NCBI RefSeq assembly: GCF_022458985.1
Contig: NC_061783.1
Span: 10,508,413 to 10,572,412 of the forward strand
Length of the DNA stretch: 64,000 nucleotides
Reading direction: 5' to 3'
DNA from: Mugil cephalus
Lineage: Eukaryota; Chordata; Actinopteri; Mugiliformes; Mugilidae
The notes under the pieces are model-generated. The model made no database searches. It was not told the origin of the DNA and saw nothing but the letters and a program-made list of their open reading frames with translations. Positions 1-10,945 of the stretch are shown here, piece by piece. The position numbers and the translations under genes are program-made. Within the stretch, counting starts at the first letter, position 1. Each line of letters opens with the position of its first letter.

Positions 1-776
1 GGCAGACAGAAAAAATAACACCAGTCAGTAAAGCAAATACAGTCTTCTAATATTAAACCCCCACACACTGATTCAGAGCACAATTGGCTAGAAAAATGCT
101 GGCCGCCGATAATCTCTGCATCAGCAAGAATTTGTTTTCTTACAGTCCCGGCATCCTTCTCTTTTGTCTCGACGTGGTTTTCATTCGTTTCTCGCACTAT
201 CCAGGGCTGCGCACGCGTTTTTTTTTGTCCGAAACACACAGTGAGGGGTGTTTTTGTATTTGTTCATGGGGGTAAACAAAAAGAGAAGAAGAGGAGGAGG
301 AAATGAGAGGGGGTGTATTAAACAGGGGTGAGGAAGATTACGCGACAGATTATAGGGGGGGTGGGAAAGAAGGAGGGAGAGAGACATGGAAAGTCAGGAA
401 AGAGACCACCTCAAAGTAGTGAGCGAGGGAGCGAGGAGATAGAAGTAAAGAAGGTGGAGAAAGAAACGGGGAGAGGGACCACCCCACAGTGAAGACCAGG
501 GGGAAGGCTGCGGATTTTAACATGTATTTCTCTCCCAGCACAGCTCCCCTTAGACCAACACTGAGGCTGGAGGCGCTCTTATTGCCAAGTCATCCCTCAC
601 TCTGACTTTGTGTGTTTGTGTGTGTGTGTGTGTGTGTTTGTGCGCATACTCACTCATGACAGGGGCCCCAGAACGCCAGTAAACCACGGCTGTGCTCTGC
701 TTACTGCATTCAACAGAGAAAAACTTTATATAATCCAGGGTGATGCAACACTCTGGGTTTGTTTATCTGTGTGCGT

Positions 777-778
<2 letters not shown>

Positions 779-840
<62 letters not shown>
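779..840. repeat. (GT)n microsatellite
   Basis: An uninterrupted GT dinucleotide run of about 31 units. Shorter GT runs flank it at 609-641 and 1005-1030, the latter followed by a GA run to about 1047. Confidence 0.97.
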
Positions 841-841
<1 letters not shown>

Positions 842-3633
842 AGACTAATCTCAGCTTCTAAGTGTCACAACAATCCTCTCAATTTTTTAACACAACAAGG
901 AAACATACATTTCCCCACCAACAGCCACATTTCTGTCACATTCGTCAGGATGGAGCTAAGTTGAGTGTAACAATGCCCTCTCTCTGTGGAAATAACACAC
1001 GGTGTGTTGTGTGTGTGTGTGTGTGTGTGTGCGAGAGAGAGAGAGAGACCCAGGTCTTTTCCTCGCTTGATAGTCCATAGATTAATGCATGATAAGAAAC
1101 CAATGTGGTTCTACAAGGTAAACACAGCAAACCTGCTTTAACCTTCATCAACAGACTCCCTCAGGTTTTCAACATTTTCAGCCTGAATTAAACATTCAGA
1201 AAGCCCAAATCTAATAAAGGAACGCTGTATAGGGTTCAGCAAATTAAGTTAGGAGAAAGGGCCCGTGTGTGCGTTTGAATGAGCCGTGCTGGTCTTTGAT
1301 AAATCTCCTATGTTTATATTTGTAAAGCGGGGCCACTGTGATATTGTCTGGTATGTGGAGAGTTATAAGGGGCTTGTGTTTAACTCAATCTGCAAGATAA
1401 ACAGCCTCGGGCCAGAGAGCGGAGAGGTTTCATATAAGTTCGCTCCCTCCTTTTGTGAATTCCTCTTTTTTTCTCACAACTTTATACTCTCGCAACCATT
1501 TTAAACTTTCTACCATAATCCGCACCCTATCTCTCCGCTCCCCTCGCGCTCTGCCCATGCATAGGACAAGTATTAGAGGACTGAGTGGGCATTTATTTGA
1601 GGAGGAGGTGAATGTGTGGGCCCGTGGTCCGGCTGGGGGTCTGCAAATTCGGAGGACAGGGTCAGATTGGGAGGTCACAGGTCAGGACTGATGGGTGCAG
1701 TTGGCACCGACCTGAGGGAATGTGCGTGAGTGACTGTTCATTATGTTAGCAGGCCAGCACTTCCTCTATCAATCAATGCTTGCTTTAACTGCAAGCCTGA
1801 TTGTGTAGGGCATTAAACAGGCTGTCACTATTCATTCATGCTAACATTTGCTACTTGAGAGAAACACAGCGGAAAAAAAAATATTTTCCCCACATTTTTA
1901 AAGCTAAAGATAAAGCAAAATTAAAGCTACATTGCAAAAACGTTTATCTCCCCCATCTGGCAGTGAGAGGAATTACATAATATGTGCATGCCAACAGCCT
2001 CTTATCTTCCTCCAGTGCTCACTAATAAATAAAAACCTCACTAAGGCTAATCTATGTCTGTTCTCACTATGTTTTTCTTCCTCTGAGTTTCATTCTCATT
2101 TGGGGCGTCAGAAAAATTGTCCCATCTCCATCCTTCATAGTCAAAGTTGCTGCTGACTCGTCATTTCCACCACGACCCTCTTCATCCCCAACAAACCTGT
2201 AATTGCTGGTTAATACTAAATGCATCACTTTTGGTACCTGAGGAATGTCCCAAAGACGCCTGATTTAACACTGTGGCATAATGTGAAATAATCAATGGCT
2301 TAATTAGATTTAATCAGCTTCAGGGTTAAGGATATTCATTTGTATGGACTACAGCTTTAAGATACTCGGAATTTAGATTCCGAGTGTGGGCTGGATTCTG
2401 CAATAACTCCACCCAGCTCCATTTTTTATTATTTTTTTTGACATGAAATGTGTCTCTAGTCCAAATGATGACATGACTGTGGTTACCTTTCCAACATTTT
2501 ACAGCATTTCTGGTGCTTGTGACAAGTTAAGTAAACTGGGATCGAACTTTACCAACAAATAAAAATGTGTGTTTTGAAATAGTTTAACATTTTCAGACTC
2601 AGCTTGTGGCAAAAATAGGTGTTTGTGTGTTTTTATACACCGCATCACAGCAAAAATGACCTCCTAGAGTCCGCACTCGCTTCATCGCTCTCAAGATGAC
2701 GAACTGAAATGTCAAAGGTCTGTTATTTAAATATAAGCACAATATAAAGGAAGAGGCCAAAAACCTCTGGAATAAGGATAATTAATCTGTCACTGCAATA
2801 AATCTGAGCATGTTCACAATATATTAGAGTCAGTGGTCCACACGGGCCAGTTCATTAATTCGTTCCACAACTGACAAGCATTAAAGGAGGTTTTTGAGCA
2901 AAGCAGTATTTTATTTCACTTCAGAGAATGTCCTCGGGTACGATTATCTTGATTGGAGCTGTCTGGGTCCAGAGCAGCAGAGCACCAGTAAAAAGAAACT
3001 CCAGCACAGTCATTCACATATACACCTACAAACACACAGTAACTGCTTCAGGTTGAGATGAAACACAGATAATTAGCTCTAATGGAAACCAGACTTGCAA
3101 ATCAACTCTCTTTCTCCCCCCTGTCTGTCTCAGGCCGACTTCCTCTCCCCCTCCTTGTCTTTTTGTGGTGTTGAGGGTTAATGTAAACCAGGGCTTGTTA
3201 CTCCGTAATGGGGAACTTCACAGAGGGATGGAAGTGAGTGGGACACAATGCTGAAAGAAGCAAATGGAGACAGGTATGCCTCTGTTTGAGTGGTTAAACA
3301 GCTCAAACAAACATGCTGCCGATGTATAGCAGTCAGAAATATATGTTTGGAGAGATTTATAGCTCCTGGCATCATTAAAATACACACAGGCCTGGACCTT
3401 TGGCTTTTGGATCAGTTTAAGGACCGCAAGTGCAGCGCAAGGAGATATAAACTGTGATTAATGAGAGGGAGAGAGTGTGTCAGTCATCAAAGTGTCTATA
3501 AATCATAGCACACTTTAAAATGGAGAGCCAGATGCCTTCACACTGATAACAAGCGGTCATCCCATTACTTTCAGACATCAAAGGGGGGGCAGGAGCCCAG
3601 TTGCAGGAGCGCAGGAGCCCTCTTCCCCCATCC

Positions 3634-3659
3634 TCCTCTCTCTCTCTCTCTCTCTCTCT
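3634..3659. repeat. (CT)n microsatellite
   Basis: A pure CT run of about 13 units, followed by interrupted GT tracts at 3701-3718 and 3729-3744. Confidence 0.95.
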
Positions 3660-4410
3660 GTGGAATGTATTTCCCTGTTCGGTAGGCGTGAGAATTATCC
3701 CTGTGTGTGTGTGTGTGTAACCTATATGCGTGTTTGTGTGTGTGTTTTGAAGCCTTAGAGGTGACATTCCTCCGTGTCAGAGCAACAGCCTCAAGTTTAA
3801 GATAACATGGCCACGGTGATCTAAGGGGCGGGAATCGCTTGCCCCCCCTCCCTCGGCGGCTGTGCGAGGGCTTCAGGTCAGAGCTGATGGCTTTACCTTC
3901 CGCACGCAACCCGCAATGCAAAAACACAGCAATGCTCTCATAATCAGCTCCTAACAACCCTATGGAGGGATGAGGAGCTCCCTGTAGTGAGTCTGCACTG
4001 ACCTCAGGATCTTTCATCTCTTAATGTCCAGACAAATATTGCTGTGGCACTCTTGTGATACCCTATATTGGAAGTCCTTTCTATGTCAAATTGCGGCCTT
4101 GATAGATTCGTTCAGGGCTATTAGACTGATGAGATACGGATACTCTTGTCCTATCATATTCTAGTCATGCCCTGCTTGGCTTCATCAAAGGACATTAGCT
4201 CAGCACTTTTGGTTTTTGTCGATACTGTATGTGCTGTCCATTGTCAGACTGCTGATCTCTACACAACAGCAAATAACCGTAGTTAAAAAGTCATCATACT
4301 TGTCCTACTTTTACATCAAACAAAGCAAATGTTGTGGAATAAACTGAATTAATCTCAATTTCGCAGCAGCTTAATTCATGAAAGACCATCCAATGAAAAT
4401 CAAGATTTAA

Positions 4411-4429
4411 AATATATATATATATATAT
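4411..4429. repeat. (AT)n microsatellite
   Basis: A short alternating AT run in gene-free sequence. Confidence 0.9.
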
Positions 4430-5029
4430 CTGTATACACAGCAGCTTTTGTCGTACTATACCTTTGAAAAACCGTCTCTCTTGCGCACATTCATTGCCTT
4501 TCCAAGTGGATAATCGCTTTCTTTTTCACCAGAATCTCTGGCAAACGTGATTACACAGTCTATCCAGTTTCCATTACGACCCATGTCCACCCCATTTATC
4601 TGTCAAAGCTCTTGGGGTACAGCTGCAGCAGCACCTGCAGGAGACTCCCATGCTGACCTGTGGCTAGGAGGACATCTGGGAATATCATGCATGCCTCCCC
4701 ACAGCTCCAAATTCACCTTGTTCAAACAGACCACCAGCTAATTATGGCTTTCCCAGATCCCCGAGCTCAAGAATCACTACAGAATAAACCGCCGGTATGA
4801 GATGTTTTCTTTTGCCCCCTCCACTTTGGTTTGGTTAACTGGGGATTCACTAGCAACCAGTGAAAATAAACTCTCCATGCAGAGACTATGAGAAATGAGT
4901 TTGTTTCAAAAAAAAAATCTCAAGTATTTAGAACAAGTCTTGGTTGTAAAAATGATGAATTAGGCCCCCTTATTAGGTGTAACTTCTTGCTAGAGCTTAA
5001 ATGAGACAGTTAGTAGGAAGAAAAGATAG

Positions 5030-5505
5030 CTTCATTTTCTTTTTTTATTCAACATATTACCAAATATTTACAACACTTCAAATGCTCAGACTCCGTTCAG
5101 CGTTCTGTGATATCCCAAAAATAAATAACCTTTATTTGAGAGGGGGAGAGGAATTTCAAACCTGTGTAGAAAAATAAATACAAAATTCTTCATTTTCTGT
5201 GAAACACTGTCACAGGGAATGTGGAATGAATTGTCATCTTTCTCTCGTGTTTCAAAACAGAGCAGTTTGTCAGAGCTTGTTTTGTTTTTACAACATTCAT
5301 TGTCGCAGTGGTCTTTCTTTCTTCATATCCGTCCTGTCTGTTTTAAGTGCTCCCTCGCAAACAGTACAGTCCGTGCATAGGAAAGTATGAAAAGGCTGCT
5401 TTCCTCCAAGGCCTGAAAATGAGCCGCCATGCCTCAGCTCTGTTTGGCCTGTCTCAGTCTATCTGAGGAGTTGCCCTGATCCACCGGTTCTTCAGTCTGG
5501 ACAGT
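5030..5505 (-). other. twist1: twist1 3' UTR exon 2
   Basis: Exon 1 of twist1 ends at 5931 with a minus-strand GTAAGC donor at 5930-5929, 33 bases past the stop codon. A pyrimidine-rich acceptor (TTTTCTTTCGCAG) ends at 5506, so the second, wholly untranslated exon starts at 5505. A minus-strand AATAAA at 5049-5044 would set the 3' end near 5030; another AATAAA lies near 5131. Vertebrate TWIST1 genes are known to carry their single intron in the 3' UTR, which agrees. The 3' end is inferred from the signal only. Confidence 0.65.
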
Positions 5506-5963
5506 CTGCGAAAGAAAACATACTTGGGTTAAGAAAACATCCTATAGTAGAAGTAAATTAATATGCCTTAAAACCACTGCTGACCATCTGTGCAGTGATT
5601 CGATAGGATGCAAAGGCAGTTGTCCTGGTAGCATACTTTGATTATGATACTTTGTGGGTGTTTTGCAAATAATGTGTGTAATTTGAGTTTTTATAGCCTT
5701 TGTGGGCATCTGTACACTCTGTTCATAATGAAAATAAACAGACCATCACTAGTAAAGGAGGTTTGAGCGCTTTCATACAATTTTTGCAGTTTACCTACTG
5801 GAACTTTATAATTGCAGGGTATTAGTCAGCTTTTTTTTTTCTTATCTGGGGCCTGTGCGTAAAATGCGCATGATTATCTTGGCACGGCACACGCCTCTAC
5901 AGGACATAGAGTGAAAGGAGCTCAGCTTACCGTGCTGACCCATCAGCAGCAACACAGGCCCCG

Positions 5964-6512
5964 CTAGTGAGACGTAGTAGACAGGGACCACGCGCCCCCC
6001 ATCCTCCAGACCGAGAACGCGTAGCTCAGGCGCTCGTGCGCCACGTAGCTGCAGCTGGTCCCCCGCGCGTCCAGCTCGTCGCTCTGTAGAACTTGGCACA
6101 GGAAGTCGATGTACCGGGCCGCCAGTTTCAACGTCTGGATCTTACTGAGTTTATCCGACGGGAGGGTGGGGATGATCTTGCGTAACGACGTGAATGCCTC
6201 GTTGAGGGACTGCGTCCGTTGCCGCTCGCGGATGTTTGCCATCACGCGCTGAGAGTGTAGGTCATCCAAGGAGCGCGCTGGGCTGCTGCTGGCCTCGCTG
6301 CCGCCGCTCCCTGCGCTGCCGCCTCCTGCGTCGCAGCTCTTTCGGCACTTCTTCTTTTCGGGGCTGGGGCTCTCCACGTCTCCCTCTTCTTCTTCGTCCG
6401 TAGTACTTCGTGCCGTCCGTCTCTTTCTCGCGCCCCTCCGCGGAAGCTGACGGTCGGTCTCCTCCTCGCTGTTGCCCGCGCTGTCAATTGGAGAGATGTC
6501 GTCGTCCCGCAT
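5964..6512 (-). CDS. twist1: Twist-related bHLH transcription factor 1
   Basis: A 182-aa protein in one exon, starting at an ATG at 6512. The Twist bHLH domain spans about residues 88-140 (basic stretch [14 protein letters not shown], helix 2 [11 protein letters not shown]). The C-terminal Twist box spans about 163-182 ([10 protein letters not shown], ending in SH). The N-terminus has a basic NLS-like run at 26-33, an acidic run at 39-44 and a glycine/serine stretch at 62-78. Twist1 is a nuclear regulator of cranial mesoderm, neural crest and skeletal development; it binds E-boxes as a dimer with E proteins. Human TWIST1 is 202 aa; most of the shortfall is in the glycine-rich linker. Several substitutions occur at positions usually constant in Twist1. 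ferd3l next door confirms a TWIST1-type locus, but I cannot tell whether this is the fish twist1a or twist1b copy. Confidence 0.95.
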   Translation of the reverse strand: MRDDDISPIDSAGNSEEETDRQLPRRGARKRRTARSTTDEEEEGDVESPSPEKKKCRKSCDAGGGSAGSGGSEASSSPARSLDDLHSQRVMANIRERQRTQSLNEAFTSLRKIIPTLPSDKLSKIQTLKLAARYIDFLCQVLQSDELDARGTSCSYVAHERLSYAFSVWRMGGAWSLSTTSH

Positions 6513-6711
6513 CGTCTTATTGAAAACTTTTATCTGGCCTGTTTAGGATCGTTACAGCTCCAAATCCAAAATCCCCTGAAGCGGTTATAACATCAGCAAA
6601 CACGACAGGTAATAAGGAGGTGGCATGCAGTGGGTTGTGGGCTGGCGTTACGGTAAATCTCGTGCGCCACGGAGAGGGAGAGGTGTATGCCAGACTGGGA
6701 CGACCCGAACT

Positions 6712-6759
6712 CTTATAGCGGGGAGCGGGCAGGAGGATTTTGGGGAGCGCTGTGATTGG
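6712..6759 (-). promoter_or_regulatory. twist1: twist1 core promoter (TATA and CCAAT boxes)
   Basis: Read on the minus strand, a CCAAT box lies at 6759-6755 and a TATAA at 6716-6712 in the context GCTATAAGAG, about 40 bases downstream of it. A start site 25-30 bases past the TATA would fall near 6685 and give a 5' UTR of roughly 170 bases. Position and spacing fit a TATA-type developmental promoter; the start site itself is inferred. Confidence 0.6.
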
Positions 6760-6799
6760 GTAAGGAGGGGTGTAACATAATACTGCAGGAGAAGGAGAG

Positions 6800-8430
6800 A
6801 ACTAGCTATATTAGACTTTAAGCCATGCTTCTTTGCACAAGATTGGAAGGATGTAGTAGGGGCGGTGGTACTTAAGTGTAGCTTTGGGCAAACTCTCTAA
6901 TGCTTTGGGGACTAATTATTTCTCACTCGCCTAATTAAATTCTGCCTCAAATACTCAATGATGTGTTTCTCGTGTATTGTAAACAAAAGTGCGCAAATGC
7001 ATTTCCAAAATAAACCAATTCGTTTCATGTAAAGACTCGCTTTTTCCTCACAATGCAAAGTGGTGTCTTGCCTTAGTTTTCATACACAAGTTCTTTGTTT
7101 ATCTATTATTCCTATGACGTTACATATAAAGATTTAGATTGCGCTATTGGCTTAAAACGTAAAGGGGAAGTTAGTTTAGTTTTATTGTCTTGTTTCCTAA
7201 ACTCCCAGCTTACTGTCTGATTCACTGTTTGAGTCACAATCCATGAAATTACAAATGGAAACTTACAGCTTATTTTCCAAGTCTGTTTAAAATGTGCGAT
7301 CATGTCATCATATGTGGAAATTTCACTTGCCATTTCTTCATAGTATTATTGCAAATAAATCAAAGACAATAATATGAAAGAATTTCCTCCTAGTCAGCTG
7401 AAGGGCTTTGGCCTCTCTTTACGGGTTTAGACACTGTCTGAGATGGGAGCAGTGGTGGCGGTGAAAAACATCAGACCTGCTGAAACACAGGAGGTTGTCG
7501 CAGCAGGAGGTCGCCTCTCGTATAAGCAGACCTAGGTGTTTATTTTCCCGTCAGCGGCCCCGCGTTGAGGTATGCACTTAAATGGGTCTAACTCCCGCAG
7601 GGACGTCGGCATCGCGGCTCAGGTTTAAAAGACGGCCCGTCCCAGGGAGTTCTCAGGGCGGATCCGTGCTCACAGCGGGGCCGCTGAAGGCGGTGTACGA
7701 CTGGAGCGCAATGCAAATACTGGAGGTGATGAAGATGGACTGAGGAGAGAAGGAAACGCTCACACGAAACGAGCTTGAGTGCCCACACATGGCCACCCAG
7801 CCGTGGAGCCCATACAGTTGTAATATCACAGTCCGGCAGAAACACCTTTGGAGGTGGTCTGTGGTGTGAATTGCCCACTAAGAGACACGCAAGAAGGAAG
7901 GACCAGCATGTCCGGTCTAGTCCCACGGCACACGCGCATTTCAGTCAACAACTATCCCGGTTTTTCTTCCTTCAGTCCAGGACAGGGAGAACATGTCTGC
8001 GCGTTTGCCATTCCGTTTACCTATCACCTCCATCATATCTCTGACGTAATTTACACCTCAGTGCCAAAGACTATCTCTCGCTTCATGCAGTGAGCTTCGG
8101 ATTTGCGATTCAAATCTGTTTCGCGAAAAGGTTGATAACGCCTTCAAAGGCCAGTAAATCCTCCTCGTTTTCTTTTCATTTTCTGCCTCAACGACACCTG
8201 TTCAGTCTACGCAGGATGCACAGGTGAGACGAAAGACTGCGTAGCTCTCCAAGGTGCTGAAAATCACTTTAGCGCTCTAGAGTTGCATCATATCTTCGGT
8301 AAATTTGTTATCATTCTTTCTAATATCTTCTATTAAATGCAACACATTAAAGTATTTACCGATAAATAGTGTTTGCTGCATCAATCTAATATTACAAAAT
8401 TAGCGCATTTAGGTCATAAAACACATTAAC
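6800..8430. other. Intergenic region between twist1 and ferd3l
   Basis: No coding exon is supported. The sequence is AT-rich near both genes and GC-richer at about 7430-7990. An octamer-like ATGCAAAT occurs near 7711. As the shared flank of two bHLH genes it is a plausible place for enhancers, but nothing in the single sequence proves one. Confidence 0.4.
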
Positions 8431-8442
8431 TTGCTATATAAG

Positions 8443-8448
8443 TTTATT
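8443..8448 (-). terminator. ferd3l: Candidate ferd3l polyadenylation signal
   Basis: This is a minus-strand AATAAA about 310 bases past the ferd3l stop codon. It is the first clear hexamer I found downstream, and a weak call because the region is AT-rich. Confidence 0.3.
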
Positions 8449-8570
8449 TTTAAGCAGTTGGCCACATGTAGACTATTAAATGAACTATTTGGAGGTTAGC
8501 CTATATCTTTTGCTGTGTTATGTCAAATAGATATATTAATATTAACATGGTGCCATGGATGTAACCTTTC

Positions 8571-8592
8571 AAAAAAAAAAAAAAAAAAAAAA
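8571..8592. repeat. Poly(A) tract
   Basis: A run of about 22 A residues on the plus strand, in the stretch between the ferd3l stop codon and the candidate polyadenylation signal. Confidence 0.9.
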
Positions 8593-8758
8593 GTTAGGCT
8601 TTTAAAATCGGTTAATGTTTCTTAGAATAAAGATAAATACCAATAGTAATCCTTGAACAGTTCACCATTCATTTAAGTCCCCTTCGTTTCTGAAATCTGT
8701 GGTACACCCAGCCTGACTCAGTCTCCGTTGAATAGATTTTCTATTGGTCTTTTCTGTC

Positions 8759-9220
8759 TCAAGTGTTCTCCAGCAGGTCCGTCATGAAGGAGATGTAGAC
8801 GATGGCCAGACGCAGTGTGTCGATACGGGACAGTCTCTTTTCGTAGGCGAATGTGGGAACTTTTCCCCTGAGTTCATCAAACGCCTCATTGAGGCTAAAC
8901 ATCCGCTTTCGTTCCCGCACGTTGGCTGCCTGCCTCTGGACCACGGTGATGATTCTCCTCCGTTTGGACTTGGTGTGGCCGTGCGTCCCACGGCAGTACC
9001 TCGGCGAGCCCATCGTCAGGTGCTCGGAGCAGAGTTGCGCAGTGCTCACATCGTCCGCCAGGCCTATGCTCCACGAAGGCTCGTCTAGCCGCGTCTGGTT
9101 GTCTGGAGTGGAAGGGGTATTATCCACCTGTTGCTTTGGTCCTAAAGAATACTCCACCAGGTTCATGTCGCCTACAAAATCTAGAAATGTGGAGTCCACT
9201 AAGCGGCCCTGCATCTCCAT
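8759..9220 (-). CDS. ferd3l: Fer3-like bHLH transcription factor
   Basis: A single-exon, 153-aa protein. I start it at the ATG at 9220, which has A at -3 and G at +4; the frame extends two codons further only through a TTG. The bHLH domain lies at about residues 96-148: basic region [20 protein letters not shown], then loop and helix 2 with [20 protein letters not shown] and [12 protein letters not shown], which is diagnostic of FERD3L/N-Twist. The N-terminus keeps a short VDSTFLDFV-like motif also found in mammalian FERD3L, but lacks the long acidic run of the human protein. In mammals FERD3L acts in floor-plate and midbrain neural progenitors as an E-box regulator. It lies about 2.3 kb upstream of twist1 in the same orientation, as in tetrapods. 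Confidence 0.94.
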   Translation of the reverse strand: MEMQGRLVDSTFLDFVGDMNLVEYSLGPKQQVDNTPSTPDNQTRLDEPSWSIGLADDVSTAQLCSEHLTMGSPRYCRGTHGHTKSKRRRIITVVQRQAANVRERKRMFSLNEAFDELRGKVPTFAYEKRLSRIDTLRLAIVYISFMTDLLENT

Positions 9221-9229
9221 ATTCAACCC

Positions 9230-10886
9230 AACCGCAGTTTCGCACAGAATATCTCACTTACGTGTCCGGTATTCAGCCAAAGCATGCAACTTCAAAAAAA
9301 TCGTTCACCAGACACGGAGACTAAAGGAGATACGCATCCCAACAAATGAATCCGACTTTCTGCAAATCCGGTCAGTGCGCGACAGGGTGAGATCCTATTT
9401 GGCTCAAGTCCAAGGGCCTTTCCTGCTGTTTTAATAAGTCGCCTATATCACCTCGCAGCGCGACATCTTTCATGTCCTCTCTGGCTCTAAACGGAGTCCA
9501 TTTCTGCCGTTAGTCAGCGATGAGTGGGCTGAGAGTGGCTTTAAAAAGCAGAGAGGAAGCTGGAGGGTCCTGCCAATTGATGTGCTGTCCTCCTGGAGGC
9601 CCTTAATGAGCTTCTGAAGAACGGAGGCTCTTGACAGAGGGTCATACAGTCTTATTTGCACTCTCCCCTCTGCCTCAGAGGCTAAATAATGACACTTTTA
9701 TCACTTAAACCGGCCAGGGGAAGACCAAATAGAACATTCCCTAACAGTCACTACACACCAAAAGCTTTTCTGTTGCAAATTAAAGCAAATAACTGTCCGT
9801 TCCCATGGCATGCCTGTGTCTACACTGCAGGGGCTGCTGAGGAAGCCACTGGTTTTAACTGTGGACTTTAATCCTCCAGAGAAGGTGCTTATTACTACCA
9901 AAAATTTTTACCATGTTAATATTTTACATAATTTTGGGCAGGAGAAGTGTGGCTGTGTCAGCCTCAGTAGTCAGGACGGATATTTTATAGTATTTTATAT
10001 TTTTGCCACACAATACCTGGTGCCACTGATTACACTATTATTTTTTGAGTGTAGAGGAGCAAGCAGATCTTATCATAATCTCCAGGTTTTATGCCCAAAA
10101 TATTCTGGGAACAGTTTAAAAGCGCTTGGAGCCCTTCCTAAAACCAAGCCTTTTTCAAAATGTCTTTCTCGCTGTTGAGGTTATGCCGAATTTCAACTTT
10201 CATACCCACCGAACGTGAGTCAAATTTCAAAAAGCAAGTAGGAATTCGACCGTATCACGGATTCGAGAAACTGTAGAGATGCTGTAATAACACGTGTTGT
10301 TTGTGTTGTGCTTTTTCAGAAGACTGCAGATCCCGGGAAAAATTGGTTTGCAGGTCAAAGATCACTCCAGGCCATCTGAATGCGCTAGAACTCGAGTTCT
10401 AGTTGTGTGGCCTTCATTGATCATAAGGTCATCTACACTTCTACACTCTTTCTATTCATCATTTATGACAGGTCATATAAGTAATGATAACAGTGGTAAA
10501 CATGCAGTAGCTTGTTGATTAAGCTACTTGTTCCACTTACATCAGGAACGAACCAGCAGCTCTTTGTCTTTTTGCTGTTCCAAGCGCTTTATTTTGCTGC
10601 GTTATTATTTGATATACACAAGAGTGGGAATGTGTGAGTGCGTTTTGCGTACTCGCTGCAATTCAAGTGTATCTTGTTCTCCATCTCCCCCTGCTGCAGC
10701 TTCCTCTTCTTCCTCTCGCTCTCTTGTTTTCCTGGCAGGCAGATAAACATGATGGGACATTCTGTCGGTTACCGTGGAAACGCTGAGAAAGCACAGCTGG
10801 GCGGGAGAATATGAGGTAATCTCACCCTGGGGCTGCTTGGTAAATATTGGTCTTAAATAAGGAGTAAAACCCCAAAAGAGGCACAG

Positions 10887-10945
<59 letters not shown>

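Larger units (their letters stand above)
1..5029. other. Gene-free flank beyond the 3' end of twist1
   Basis: I see no coding exon or RNA gene here. Open frames are short or made of simple repeats. In mammals HDAC9 lies on this side of TWIST1 and carries twist1 enhancers in its introns; no HDAC9 exon was recognised, so any hdac9 end is either outside the window or missed. SSRs occur at about 609-641, 779-840, 1005-1047, 3634-3659, 3701-3744 and 4411-4429. The rest is unique-looking, moderately AT-rich sequence. Confidence 0.6.

Noticed and set aside
3571-4017. 148-codon minus-strand open frame
   Set aside because: Much of it is translated CT and GT microsatellite (RERERER and HTHTH stretches). 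There is no domain.
1-5000. hdac9 terminal exons, expected here by synteny
   Set aside because: No deacetylase-like peptide was recognised in either strand. A search could still find short exons.
9221-9226. Two extra N-terminal codons of ferd3l
   Set aside because: The extension begins with TTG. The ATG at 9220 has a good context.
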